Positions 23,742 to 37,387 of a stretch of DNA of 64,000 bases are shown here, piece by piece (the stretch's first letter is position 1; each line of letters begins with the position of its first letter). The notes beneath the pieces were generated by a model. It worked only from the letters and a program-made list of their open reading frames with translations, was not told where the DNA came from and searched no databases. Origin of the DNA: Macrocybe gigantea (taxonomy: Eukaryota > Basidiomycota > Agaricomycetes > Agaricales > Callistosporiaceae); assembly GCA_011319805.1 (NCBI GenBank), contig SJRY01000228.1, positions 124,001 to 188,000 on the forward strand, read 5' to 3'. The position numbers and the translations under genes were made by a program.

Positions 23742-25255
23742 ATGCCTGCCCCGAAGCTAGATAAGGAATTTGACTCGGAGTACGACGAAGCTGAGTTGGC
23801 CGACGAAAGCCGCTCCGATTCGGAGACGGCAGACGATAGCGATGGCACTGGTAGGTGGAGAGCATCTTGTCAAGAAGATTGGAACTCGACTGCTCAATGT
23901 GTGAAATAGACATGGTACCGTCGGATGCCAGACCGCCGCGCGTCGCCCTGCTTGACCTGCCAATCGAAATCATTGACTGTATCGCGTCCTCTATGGGCGA
24001 CCAGCTCCCTGTCCTGGATGCTGCCGGGCGTTACATCGAAGATCGGTACACCCCTTTCTCGACCTCCAGATTCTGGCTGCTCTCGTTGCTGCGCGTGTGC
24101 TCGACGCTGCGCAGGACCGTGGAACGCGTGATGTACCGCGACATACACGTGGACTTTACGGGCTGGAAGGGCAGGAAGCAGCCGACGTGGCCTGCCGCGA
24201 GTTTGCGCCTTCTTCTGCGGACGTTGAAGGAACGGCCGGAGCTGGCGCGGTACGTGCAGACCGCTGCGCTGGATTACCAGCTCTGCAGTGAGTCGGAGGC
24301 GCTGGAGGCTGGACTGACGGAGTTCTTGACCGCGACGCCGAATTTGACGACGCTGTTCCTTGCGCAGTGCCCTCTCGTACTATGGGACCTCGCGCCGCTG
24401 CAAAACATCACGACGTTCGCTACGACATACGCTCCGGGCATCCTGCCCTCGATCCTGGACCATTTTCCCAGGCTGAAAAGGCTGCACATGAGAGATTGCC
24501 ATATCATGTATTTTTCGCCGGTGGATCTGCCGAGCCAACACCAGCTGCGCGCCGTGCGGTTGGACAGCAACCAAGAGAACGCGGTGTCTTTCTTCTGCCG
24601 CGCATTGCATCTATGCGCGGATTCGGTCCAGGACCTGGACATCCGCTTCATCGGCAGCCTCCTGCGTCCCTCGCCGCCCTTCCTCTACTCCAGGCCGCTC
24701 CCGCAGACGATCTCGCTAGGCGAAAACTTGCGCTCGCTGCGCCTCGACAATTTGAGCATCTTCAAGAGCCCCAACAGCGGGTTCTGCCACCTGCTCCGCA
24801 GACTCCCTGCGCTAGAGCGTCTGCATGTGTCGAACCACGCGTGCTTCCACGAGTCGGCGTTCGCGGTGCTCCCGTCGACGCTCAGAACGCTTAGGGTGAC
24901 GGACTTTTATGGCTTTTGGGACAGCGTGCAGAAGCAGTTGGATGATAATAGCTTTCTGGAGGCGATGGCGCAGTGCATACGGGCATCTGCGCGCCGGATA
25001 TCGATGATTGTCGCGTCTTGTGGTGAGGACCCGTCTGTGCATGACTTTTCTCCGGTCGCCATCTGCTGTGCGTCGAAAGAAATTGTGTTTCGAATGGACA
25101 CAGAGTCGCGCAAGCCGTTGTTGGAGATATCTTGTAAGGCGTTCCTCGTTTGGCGGTGTACCTCCCAGCTGATTGATACTGATGGATTTCCATTTTCTTG
25201 TGACAGTTGCGGAAACATGAAGCCCCTTCACAACGTCCCGGCTGAACTATTTTAA
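23742..25255 (+). CDS. F-box/LRR-like protein
   Basis: Putative substrate receptor of an SCF ubiquitin ligase. Exon 1 (23742-23850) encodes an acidic lead ('EFDSEYDEAELADE'); exon 2 from 23910 begins with an F-box-like segment, 'LLDLPIEIIDCIAS...LLSLLRVCSTLRRTVERVMYRDIHV', then leucine-rich, imperfect repeats ('LTTLFLAQCP', 'LKRLHMRDCH', 'LRSLRLDNLS', 'LERLHVSNHA', 'LRTLRVTDF'). This class is abundant and variable in Agaricomycetes. A second intron (about 25133-25206, GTAAGG to TGACAG) is likely; if used, the protein ends 'LRKHEAPSQRPG' near 25248 instead of reading on to 25255. Target unknown. Confidence 0.75.
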
Positions 25256-25498
25256 AGAGGCAGCTCCGATACGTTTGCGTATACTACAGGACACATCTTA
25301 CTTATTCACTGCAGAAGCTTAAATGTGTAATTCATGGGATACCTGACAGCAATGCGGACTATTTATTGGACAGTCATCCTGAACGGGAAAAATGATTCGT
25401 TGATTATATATGATACAACATGCCCCCGAGCTGCTTCCACTGACCTGCTTCAAAGACCGCATCGCGGCTAATCGACGCTCAGAACTTACATACGTGCA

Positions 25499-26734
25499 TC
25501 ATACTTCAGTTTGGTCCACTGGCGAAGACGAAAGGATGTCAACAACCTGCCAGCTGGTGTCCTTCCCTTCTCCGCCCATCCTCTTGACGACTCCTTCGCC
25601 TTCGAGCTTCCTCAGATGTAGGTCGACGCTGTGTGTGGCGGGTGCCCACAGCGACTCTGGGTATGCAGCATACATCGTCGCCACGAGGGTCCACGTCGTC
25701 CAATACGGCGAATGGGTATTTGGATCGTCTGTCGAGCTGGGTGGCGAGCTCTGAAGAGCCTGTAAGATCTGGTCCTCGCGCTCCTGACGGTGCTTGATGT
25801 ACCCGGCAATGACCTCCTTCCCTTTAGCCACAACAGGCCCATGGCCTGGGTAGAGCTTCTCGTAATCCAGCTCCGCGTTCCCATCGCCGAAGTGCAGCAT
25901 CGTGTCTAAGCTAGTCATGTAGAGAGCGAGGTCCTCAAAGACTGCTGTTCCCTGCCCGAGAACGCTGTCTGCGGTGTAGAGAACGCGGTCGTGCGGGATG
26001 TAGAGGCATATTGAGTCCTCTGTGTGTCCCGGGGTATGGAGCACGCGCAAGCCGGACGAGGTGAGTATCTGACCGTCGTGGAGGTCATGGAAAGGCGTGC
26101 CCTTTGGGCTTGGTGCGTATAGTTCTGGAGACACGGACTCGATGAGCGAAGGCAAGATGTAATGTGCGCCGTGCGCATGCGGAGCTGATTGTGGCTCGTA
26201 GGGGAATTTGTGCAGACGAGGGGGCTTGTAGGGCAGGGAACTACGCTCCTGCCACAGCTTCCGGAGTAGCGTCAGCACCGAGGGCAGACCGCCGACGTGG
26301 TCAGGGTGCCAATGTGAGATGATGATGTCAGAGACGTCGGGCTCATCTGCGGAGGCGGGCTTGGCTGTATCCTTCAACGCCGATTCCAGGACTGAGATGT
26401 ACTGTTCGCGGCCTTCGCCGGTGTCAACGAGGACATACGGATTATGTTTCCCGATGAGATATGTGTTCGTGCCTAAAAGTTGAGATTGGGTGGCTTCACT
26501 AACTGGATGTGGTCATTCGAGGAGACGCACACCTTGGAGGGTAAACTTTCCCGGGTTCTATCAAGATGTTCAGCTTCATCCACGGTGGAAACTGGGGCGC
26601 AAAGCTTTACCTGACCCAGCACCCTTACGACGTGATCGCTGAGCTATGAGAAGTCCAGAGATCAGACAAGACGTCAATGATCCATCCATAACACTTACTC
26701 GCGTTACGGATGGCAGCACTTCCAGTTGTTCCAT
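25499..26734 (-). CDS. metallo-beta-lactamase fold hydrolase (LACTB2-like)
   Basis: Hydrolase of the MBL superfamily, close to LACTB2-type endoribonucleases; fungal members of this set are also annotated as polyketide-linked thioesterases, so the substrate is open. Exons 26734-26699, 26643-26611, 26557-26533, 26472-25499, in phase, 355 aa. The start 'MEQLEVLPSVTR' leads to 'VVRVLGQNPGKFTLQGTNTY', typical of the group. Zinc ligands are visible: 'SHWHPDHVGG' (HxHxDH, about residues 85-90), 'LHTPGHTEDS', 'LYTADSVLG' and 'LYPGHGPVV'. A C-terminal winged-helix-like part follows ('THSVDLHLRKLEGEGVVKR'). No polyketide synthase is in this window, which favours the LACTB2-like reading. Head-to-head with CWC22. 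Confidence 0.9.
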
Positions 26735-27102
26735 ACTGATCCTCGTTCGATATAAGTGAGTATTCGCAAGAGCAGCCCTCTGTGCCCGATGGAGTTCACC
26801 GGTGACGAAATTGCGCAATGACCCAACTCCCAAACTAGCACTGTGCATGTGATTCGGAGACACTCAGCTCGCTGCTGCCGCTAATGGTGGATCCAGAGAA
26901 CTCTGTAAGCCCACGACACCATAGAATAGGTCCCGGTAGTCTTATATCACGCTAGTCAACGGCATCTACGATGACCGTGAGCCGAGTTCACCATCGAGCC
27001 AACCGAAAGGAGCCGCTGCTTAGTAAGCATGCTCATGTGCACACAAACAGACACAAGCACGCTCTGCGCACAACTTGGACACTCTCCTCGACGAGCTCAA
27101 CG
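26735..27102. promoter_or_regulatory. shared upstream region of the MBL gene and CWC22
   Basis: A 368-bp gap between divergent start codons. No clear TATA element. The 95-codon minus frame covering part of it (26576-26863) is the unspliced reading of the first MBL exon and its flank. Confidence 0.45.
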
Positions 27103-30043
27103 ATGTCGGCTGCTGTTATGACTCCTCATGTCGATGTGGACGGACCGATTCACAAGAGAAAAAGGTATTTAGGAGGGTATTGCTTCCTGCTTATAGTTTT
27201 GGCTGACAGATGATCAGGTCTCGTTCACCAACTTCAAAAGACGACAATGCGCCTCCGTACAGTCGTCGCCGTTCCGGTTCACCTCCTTCCAGAGTCGGAA
27301 TAGAACTTCCGAGAGTCTCAGACGTCGATCCGGTTCGGAAAGCCCAACGAGAACGGCAGCTTGCTGCCAGAATTGCTGCTATGGAGTTGGAGAAGGCTGA
27401 AAAACCAAAAGAAGAGAAACCGTTCGACGCGCAGGCAGAGTTCGCCAAGCTGGTCGGCACAAAGTCGGGCGGTGTATACATCCCTCCTGCCCGCCTCCGC
27501 GCTATGCAGCAGGCTGCTGCCGGCGACAAGTCCAGCCCGGAATATCAGCGCCTTTCATGGGACGCCCTCCGCAAATCGATCACCGGTATCGTTAACCGAG
27601 TGAACGTCGTAAATATCAAACAGGTCGTTCCAGAACTGTTCTCAGAAAACCTGATTCGTGGCCGGGGTCTCTTTGCAAGAAGTATTATGAAAGCACAGGC
27701 TGCAAGTTTGCCCTTCACACCTGTATTTGCCGCATTAGTCGCCATCATAAACACAAAGTTGCCGCAAGTGGGAGAATTGGTTTTGACCCGCCTGATTAGT
27801 CAGTTCCGTCGAGCGTTCAAGCGTAACGACAAGGTATTTGTCCTTAATTTCCTCGATACTTGGATTAGCTGATGAGTTTTATCGCAGACGGTCTGCAATT
27901 CAAGCACAACATTTATCGCGCATTTGGTGAACCAGGCTGTCGCACACGAAATTGTCGCCCTTCAGATCCTGCTGCTTCTATTGGAACGTCCGACAGACGA
28001 CTCCATCGAAATTGCCGTCAGCTTCATGCGCGAAGTCGGCGCTTTCCTTGCCGAAAATTCTCCAAAAGCCAACGCCACCATCTACGAGCGCTTCCGTGCA
28101 GTGCTCAACGAAGGCAACATTAGCCAGCGCGTACAATACATGATCGAGGTCTTGATGCAGGTTAGGAAGGACAAATACAAGGATAACCCAGTTATTCCCG
28201 AAGGCTTGGATCTCGTCGAGGAAGATGAACAAATTACACATCAGATTCAACTGGAGGAAGAGCTCCAAGTTCAAGAAGGTCTAAGTACGTTTATCACTGT
28301 CTTTCATTTGATGTCTGGTTAATCCTCGTCTAGATGTCTTCAAATTCGACCCTAATTATCTTGAGAACGAAGAAAAATATAAAGCTATAAAAGCTGAAGT
28401 TCTTGGTGAAGATTCTGAAGAAGAAACCGAAGAAGGATCAAGTGAAGAGAGCGAATCTGGGGAAGAAGGTATGGATTCAACAGTTTTATCACTTTCGTTA
28501 TTCTTATCCGGTATTTAGTCGAAGAAAAGGAGGGTATTGAAGATCGAACAGAGACGAATCTGGTGAATTTGCGTCGAGTCATATATCTGTCGATCATGAA
28601 TGCCCTCAATTATGAAGAAGCCGTGCACAAGCTTTTGAAGATCCAGCTTGAAGAAGGGCAAGAGGTAAGCTGATTGCAGCATGGATCAATCTGGTCTGAA
28701 CATTCATCTCTCTCAGATTGAGCTCGTGAATATGATTATCGAATGTTGCTCGCAAGAACGATCGTACTCGACCTTCTATGGACTCGTTGGGGAGCGGTTC
28801 AGTAAACTCAACCGTGTCTGGACGGATTGCTTTGAGCAGGCCTTTGGAAATTATTATAGCACCATTCACCGATATGAAACTAACCGCCTTCGCAATATCG
28901 CTCGATTCTTTGGCCATCTTCTATCCACGGACTCCATTTCGTGGATGGTCTTCGAATGTGTGAAGATTAACGAAGAGGATACAACGTCCAGTGGGCGTAT
29001 CTTCATCAAAATTCTTATGAACGAGATGATGGAAAGCATGGGCTTGAAGGCTCTCGCAGAACGTCTCAAGGACCCCGAAGTGAAGCGCGGTTGTCAGGGC
29101 ATGTTCCCAATGGATATTCCCAAGAACACCAGATTCGCCATCAACTACTTCACCAGCATTGGTCTCGGTGTGGTAACGGAAGAGATGAGGGAATACCTCA
29201 AGGTGTGTTCCGTCTTCGCACTGACTTCGAGCACGTTTCTCAATTTGCTCTTTTTAGAATGCACCAAGGCTTATCATGGAGCAACGTCGCGCTATGTTAG
29301 AGGCAGAGTCATCTTCATCGGATTCGGACTCGAGCGACACGGATTCGGACTCTGAGGATACCGAGTCAGATGCAGATGACTCCCTGTCGGACAGTGCAGA
29401 GTCAGATTCGGAATCTGACAGGTATGCTCGCCGCAGGCGCCGCTCTTCCACGCCTCCCCGACGCAGAGGGCGCGATGAATCAATGAGCGCATCCCCGCCT
29501 CGTCGACGCCGAAACGATCCAAGATCACCTTCGCCTCCCCGCCTTCGCAGGGGTGACGCTAGGTCCCCATCGCCTCCGGCCCGCCGCAGGGATGTCTCGA
29601 GATCACCCTCTCCGCCCCGTCGTAGGGACCGCTCTCCGCCTCCTCGCTCGCGCTATGACGATGCAGGGAAGGACCGCAGGCCCTCATACAAGGATTCTCC
29701 TCCACGCCGTGCCAATGCTGGCCGCGACGTCTCTGCGGATCGCAAGGATAGAGAGAGGGAAAAGGATCGTCGGCCGCTGCCGCCATCTGGCGGGCGATAC
29801 GGCCGATCGCCTTCGCTCTCTAGGTCGCCGCCATATCAGAGCCGTGCTTCCCGCAACTCCGGATCGCCCGGGGCGAGGAGGGATGAGAGGAGGAGGGATG
29901 CCTCCAGGGAGAGAGGTTACAAAGATCGAGATGGACCGAGGGATCGCAGAGCTCGTTCTATCACGCCTCCGATTCGAAAGGATGATAAAGAGAGAAGGGA
30001 TTCTGTGTATCGCGAGAGAGATCGCGGTTATGAACGTCGCTAA
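27103..30043 (+). CDS. CWC22: pre-mRNA-splicing factor CWC22
   Basis: Spliceosomal factor that, in animals, also escorts eIF4A3 for exon-junction complex loading. Exons 27103-27164, 27218-27833, 27888-28284, 28334-28468, 28519-28664, 28717-29202, 29258-30043, all in phase, 875 aa. A short N-terminal arm ('[14 protein letters not shown]') precedes the MIF4G domain (about residues 85-290: '[15 protein letters not shown]', '[18 protein letters not shown]', 'LINTK'-type '[10 protein letters not shown]'). An acidic linker follows, then the MA3 domain from about residue 420 ('[24 protein letters not shown]', in part). After '[19 protein letters not shown]' (about residue 595) comes a Ser/Asp/Glu-rich stretch and a long Arg/Ser/Pro tail to residue 875. 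The ATG at 27103 is the first that splices into the conserved arm. Confidence 0.95.
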
Positions 30044-30599
30044 AACCGAGGAATAGCTCACTGGTCTGCTGTGTATGTCTACCTATGTCATTTATATTCC
30101 ATTGTATCTATTGTGATCATTCTGCTATGTTAGGAATAATGTTTTTCCTACCATAGAGGTTCCGAAACACCTCGCGGTAATCCGAGATGAAGCGTTCTTC
30201 TGGCATCATGTTGAACCGTATGATTATCAATTTGTTTGTTGGAGACAGCTCGTCCGCGAAATAAGTATGTGAAATATTTCGCGAACAAGTCAACTCGATC
30301 ATTCTCGTGATGCTGCAACTCCATTGCTTTCATATGAATGACCGATGGTCTTTCTGAGAGCCTTGTTCATGCAGTGACGCAAGGTGATCCCCACTTTTCG
30401 ATGCGGGTCTAGTTCGTTGTCGAGATATCTCGTTAACGACGTATACCCGCAGCTCGATCTCGGATATCGTCCAGCGGAAAATGTCGGCTACGTATCCAGA
30501 GCTTAACGCCTCCGATCGACCTTATAATACGTCTAACCTCTCCTATGATTTTTGCATGCGACGTGGTAATACACAGTCTGACGGTCTAGGGTTATGTAC
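30044..30599. other. convergent intergenic region
   Basis: Lies between the ends of CWC22 and the lipase gene. A 61-codon minus frame (30117-30302) has ordinary composition but no start context, partner exon or family that I can name. Confidence 0.45.
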
Positions 30600-32144
30600 T
30601 CAACAACCCATGTGAATGCCATCGTAAGGTCCTACATGTCGTACCATTGATGGTGAGCACCACGCGGACGAGTCGTTTGAAATTTTGGATGCCTACCGCC
30701 GTGATCATTAGGGTCCCCAGCAAAGATGTTCGGAACGTAACCAATGGTGCATTGCGAATCTGTGTTGTCTTGGCCTGAAAGGAAAAAGAATAAACGCGGG
30801 CGAAGGCTTTGAAACAGAATGCGCCGTACCTGGGCAATCCATCCAGGCGTTGGAGTTTACGATGTGCTTTTCACCCCTCGGATGATGAAATCCGAGGAAG
30901 CGGCCTGATAGAGCGCGTGAGCAGTCAGCCGTCGACATGCCCGCATGGTCACAGGAAAAATCCGCACCGGGCACAATGGGAACGATGTCATCTCTAGAGA
31001 AACATCAGAAAATATCATATCAATTCTGTTGGAACGTACTGGTTATTGATGTGGGTGACGTCCAGATGAGCGTCGACGTAGTCCGCAAACGCTTGGTTTC
31101 CAACCTAAGTTTGCCATGTAAGCAACTGCCACACTACTTGATGCAAGACTTGGACAAGCCATACTCTGGGCATTCCGTAAGTGATGGTCCGAACGACAGT
31201 TCCTGTAGGAAGGTGCAGTCTCAAGTGCACCGAAGAAAGAAGCGCAATTGCTCCTCCTGTAACAACGAATCACCTAGGTCTAAAAAAATGCGTTGAATGC
31301 GGGAAAAGATCGTTTCGTACCCAAAGAATGCCCGACGACAGTAACCTTGGTGGCGCTGTTCGCGGTTAAAGCAGCCCTCGCAGCGGACAACACCTGCGAG
31401 GCAGAACTACACAAGAGTACGCATCAGATGACAGTGGACGCTCTGGATGAGCATCGAGACTTGCAGTTCCTGAGCATTCCCAAAGCCATTGTGAACTTGA
31501 ACTGAGTTGCTAATGCCCGGGAAGAAATTCGAATTCAAGGGCGTCAAGAAAAAGTCTGCGTCGGTGATGAGCGGCAGACTGTCGGATTGCTTCGTCAGGA
31601 CAGCCTCTGAAACTGGCAAGAGAAACCAACAGACATTTTAGAAGCATCCGTTCCCTGCAACGCAGACATTTGGCATGAGTATGTCTAGACTTCTGGTTGT
31701 GTGGACATCGCATACCTGGAAACCAACAATCACTGTCTTCACGAAATGACATGCGAATCAGCTGGTAGCATGACAGGAAACAGGTCAACGATGGCATACC
31801 TTGAGCGTCGGATCGTATCCCACGTACCAGTATTGAACCAACGCACCGTCGCCGCCGGACGCGACGGGTTTGAAGGTGGGATTAGCATTGCAATTACCTG
31901 ACAACTGAAGATGAACACCCGTCGAATCCAAAGCACTAAACAAACGAAACACACTTCCGCAATTCCACGCCAACGTATTCGCCGGTTTGCAGGCTGCAGT
32001 GGACGCGTAAAACGTGTAGGGCTTGAACGCCGCGACCTGAGCGGCAGTGAGAGCGGTGACCGACTGCCGCGTCGACAGCGGTGGGGCGGCTTGCACGACA
32101 GCGGTGGCAAGGAAAGCAGAGACGATCAAGCCCAGCATCGCCAT
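30600..32144 (-). CDS. secreted class 3 lipase (alpha/beta hydrolase)
   Basis: Extracellular triacylglycerol lipase-like enzyme. Twelve exons, all in phase, 295 aa: 32144-31955, 31897-31800, 31736-31716, 31654-31635, 31578-31461, 31393-31321, 31256-31165, 31104-31040, 30993-30968, 30904-30830, 30774-30697, 30631-30600. A signal peptide ('MAMLGLIVSAFLATAVVQA') precedes the typical 'LTAAQVAAFKPYTFYASTA'. Family motifs: 'NANPTFKPVASGGDG', 'VQYWYVGYDPTLK', nucleophile elbow 'VVGHSLGGAIALL' with Ser at about residue 172, 'ITYGMPRVGNQAFADYV', acid motif 'INNQDDIVPIVPGRFLGFHH' with Asp near 228, and a C-terminal 'AGDPNDHGGPYDG' holding the likely catalytic His. Cys residues fit disulfides. Exons of 20, 21, 26 and 32 nt make it easy to mis-predict. 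One join (31461 to 31393) leaves a slightly short loop. Confidence 0.92.
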
Positions 32145-32224
32145 AGGTTAGACGGGGGAGAAGAAATCCGAAAAGGACTTCGTGGAGAAAAAGTCCTGGA
32201 CGTAGATCGCTTCGTCTGCTGGGG

Positions 32225-32231
32225 TTTTATA
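32225..32231 (-). promoter_or_regulatory. TATA-like element of the lipase gene
   Basis: 'ttttata' on the plus strand reads TATAAAA on the minus strand, about 81-87 bp upstream of the lipase ATG. A TATA box suits a regulated secreted enzyme. Confidence 0.5.
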
Positions 32232-32985
32232 TTATTTCGGCCAACGCGGGGCTTCAGAGCGAATCTCGCACTTGGTCTTCTTTTTTGTTCCAGACGTCCA
32301 CGAAATGCACTGATCAGAACGTCATGTACCTGTTGGTCTGAGCGGATCTAAGAACAGGCCGACCAGCTGGTGTGATCATCGCCGCGCGAAGCCATGCGTT
32401 CGTCTTTCCTTTTGGCTTCCGTTCATTCGTCACCTGAAATTCAAGCGGGTGATGTGTACCGGGAACTGAAGGACCAAGAAAACCAAGAAAATTAATAACG
32501 CACGTCGTGCAACCCCATCATCACCCACGTTTCCGATCGAAGGGCAGCGAAAAGGTATCGTGACCGCAATGCATGTGGGTGCTTGGCTTCTACCAGGGCA
32601 CCAGTCATAACCGATAAGCGTGAAGAGATGGCGTCAGTCAAGTCGGACAGAGGGCCGCCAGCGAAAAAGACGAATGATGTCGATGAACGCATCTCTTTAT
32701 TCATGAATATGTTTCATTGACGGCCAAAGACATGAAGAATTCAGACATTCGTGCATGAGACAGCGACGTTCAGAACGGTAAATAGAAAGATACAGCCTCG
32801 TCCGTGAACGACAATATTACATTGCAAGCATCGTCCACCAGTCCAAATCATAACTTACAATCTCCAAACGTCCGTCATACCTCTAAAGGAGATAAACAAG
32901 ATAGATGGCAAGAAACGCCACAAAATACAAAACATCCCCTTCCGTTGTATTTTTGTTCATCCCGAGTTTGTACGTCGTTAGAAGG
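32232..32985. other. intergenic upstream of the lipase
   Basis: Short frames only (for example 32492-32704 minus and part of 32804-33160 plus), none domain-like. Contains the distal lipase promoter and the 3' flank of the M50B gene. Confidence 0.45.
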
Positions 32986-34523
32986 TCAGTCCGAGCATTC
33001 GAATCCTAAAAAGACAAACGTAGAGAAGACGGAGGGCGGGGATATCGAGAGCGCGCCGGATTTGGATCCCGGAACGGGTATGAAATGCGACGACTGCTCT
33101 TTCTGCTGCTGTGCCGATTGCTGGACGGTAAAAGACATTTACAGCATAAGCGTTCTGTGAGGGAAATGTACAAAGTGCATGACAAGCATCCCACCTTGAA
33201 CGCGACAAGGCCAACGATCACTCCCAGAGCGAAGAAGACTAGGGCTTGAATGAGCCAGATGAAGCCCCACACTGTGCGAGGAGAGGTGGAAACATGGATA
33301 AGCGAACGTCAGATATGGCAGAGCCGGGTCGCACCTCTAGAGGGGCAGCAGCCGCATATACGCGCAAATGCGGACGCATCAGAGGTATTGACCTTGCGGG
33401 CGATGGTATCATCTAAACCAGGGTTGACCGGTTCAACGCATTCAACAATAGACAGAGGGATGTGATTTCTTACCGACGACGTCCCAGAGCACGTACATGC
33501 ACGACATGACCCCGATGAAAAGCACCTAATCAAGCGGTCATCGGTCAACGCAAATCCGCTCTATTCCGCGCTGCCGCTTACCAGATAACGCAGCGCAACT
33601 CCACCAGCAACGAACCAGAACAGAACGATCAATCCCGACATGCCGAGTATAAGCGCCCACGTCCTTTGTAGCAGCAGCAAGGGGTCAGTTCAGTGCTCAC
33701 CACAACGTACGAACCGAAAACTTACAAGAGGTTCCGCCGCGCCCACCAGAGCGTGAAGAGGAAGAACCCGGCGAGGACGAGGGAAGCGATCTTGCTCGCG
33801 TTGGTGTTGAAGCCGCACGCGATCAGGCATGCGCCGATGAAGGACGATCCCAAGTAGCCGGCCGGGAGAGTGAGCCATTGAATGCCACCAGACATGCTCG
33901 TGGCGCCGCCTTCGTCGGCTGATTCGAGTTCTGTCAGAGTCGTGCGGTATGGTACGATGGCCAGAGGCGCTTACGATCCAGCTCGATAGAATGTATCGTC
34001 GCACACGTCAACACGCCCATGAAAGCGTGGCTCATCTGTTCAATAGGAGGGTCAGGGGCTAGATTGCACATTTGGAGATGGAGACTTGCTTCGTGGAATC
34101 CAACCGTTAACAACCTACGAATCACGCAAATTAAGTTTAAATATGAGGACATGTGAAATGTGTTCGACGTACTTGAATGGATATACTGCAATCCGTCAGG
34201 CAAGACATCCCGTCATTCAATAATTCAACAAAGACATTCAGCAAGAAAGAAGACCCACTGATGACTTTCAGATAAGGCACATGCCTAAGGAAGAGAATCC
34301 GCATTTCAGAACAGTCTCTTCCTCGCAGCGCGGAAGAAAGGGGAAAAAAAAAGTACCACAGAATCGCAATGGCCAAAATGTAAATCCCAGCAACGATCAG
34401 CGTAGTCCTCTGCGTCTCGTTTGGCGTGACCCGAGTTTGAAAGTCTCGTGCGAAGCGATAGTAGTGCGGCAGCGCGTCCGCCGTTGTCGTAGTCATTTCA
34501 GAGAAATCCAAAGGAATTGGCAT
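32986..34523 (-). CDS. peptidase M50B-like multi-pass membrane protein
   Basis: Predicted intramembrane zinc metallopeptidase-like protein of unknown substrate. Eleven exons, all in phase, 302 aa: 34523-34357, 34284-34259, 34185-34173, 34114-34090, 34035-33975, 33918-33726, 33663-33582, 33525-33474, 33412-33335, 33271-33195, 33120-32986. Features: 'TTLIVAGIYILAIAILW' (TM1), 'VPYLKVIIYPFKLLTVGFHE|MSHAF' giving HExxH (about residues 76-80), 'GYLGSSFIGACLIACGF', 'ASLVLAGFFLFTLWWARRN', 'GLIVLFWFVAGGVALRYLVL', 'VLWDVVDDTIARKVNTSDA', a Cys cluster 'RICGCCPS' and a last TM 'WGFIWLIQALVFFALGVIVG', then a Gln/Ser-rich tail. The intron splitting the HExxH motif starts with GC, not GT (34089 down to 34036). 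Fungal proteins of this kind are annotated from the fold; activity is not shown. Confidence 0.9.
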
Positions 34524-35678
34524 GGCGTCGTTCAGAGTGCAAGCAACTTCAAGTTGGTCTCGTCAAAAAAGCGTTTTTCTTGTGGTGTCCCGAGTTCTGC
34601 TACCGCCACAGCAAAAGTTCCAAATGCCTAGCCCAAACGCGGCGACGAAAACGGCGACTATTCGATAAAGGAGAGGAGGCAAAAAAAAAACGTTTCTAGT
34701 CCTCGAGAGTCTCGACGGCCGATAACGAGAACACAGCAGGAAAGACTCCCTGAGCACAGATATAAAGAGGGACGGTAAAGCTGCTGCTGCGGAACAGGAC
34801 AGCCAAGACCTTGAAGAAGAGTGGATTTCGAGCTCAGCACAACAGCGTTCGTTGAAGCGACGCAACCGAACAACCCAATCCTGATTGGCTCAGTGGCTGT
34901 GCACGCCCGGCCGTCAGTGTGATCCGTGGACCTCCAAGCCGGAAACGTGGTTGAGGAAGCTCCCTTGTTTCCTATCCATGCATACAGGACAAGTCTTGTC
35001 GATTTTCTTTATTCTTACAGGTCCCACGAAAGGGCAGCCACTTTCGAAGCTGCCACAACGGCTTCCGAAACGCACTAAAAGCTTCGCCGCAAACTGATCT
35101 TCAGAACGCCAGGAGTCGTCCTGCTGAGCACTTGACGAATTCCACGAGGAAAAAAAAAAAGCCTGCCGTGCATGCCGATCCAGGCGTTGGAAAAGACGAA
35201 AGATGAACAACCGGTGAAACATTGTCAAAACACGGGACATCCGAGGCCTGGTCCCTTATTTTCTTCCGTGACCGAGACAGAGACAGCCGCATAGCTCTAC
35301 TTGCGATGTAATTGGAACTTCAAAGTAAAACAACACTAGACGGATTACAGTACGTCAGACATGAGCGCATGATCGTCAGCGAAGACGAAAGAGAAATATG
35401 ATACTGATCGACATACACCCAAGGAGTTACTTAGGAACACAAGGGGGACAAATGGAAACAGAAACAGAAACAGAAGACTAAAACGTGTCCTATCGTCAGA
35501 TGCACCGCAACGCCGAGGGACCTCCCCCTTCCTCCTTCCCTTCCCAAACCACGTCTCAAGAGGCATCAAAACAACAACAGCGAGAGAAATTCATCATCAT
35601 CATCGTCTAAGTACGAAGTCTGAAGATCATATAGGTATCCAGACGGTTGAGAAGAACAAAGAAAGGGAAGCAGCCCGT
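34524..35678. other. 1.15-kb intergenic region
   Basis: No gene seen. Several frames of 60-110 codons (34281-34631 plus, 34563-34865 and 34914-35240 minus) have no family resemblance and no splice partners. The part below about 34700 should hold the M50B promoter, the part above 35500 the RAB11 3' UTR. Confidence 0.45.

Positions 35679-37387
<1,709 letters not shown>

Noticed and set aside
25499..26734. Polyketide cluster thioesterase as the function of the MBL protein
   Set aside because: No polyketide synthase or other secondary-metabolism gene is in the window; the zinc-site layout fits LACTB2-like proteins equally well.
30117..30333. Possible gene fragment between CWC22 and the lipase
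   Set aside because: The 61-codon readings in two frames look protein-like in places but have no partner exons and no family I can name.
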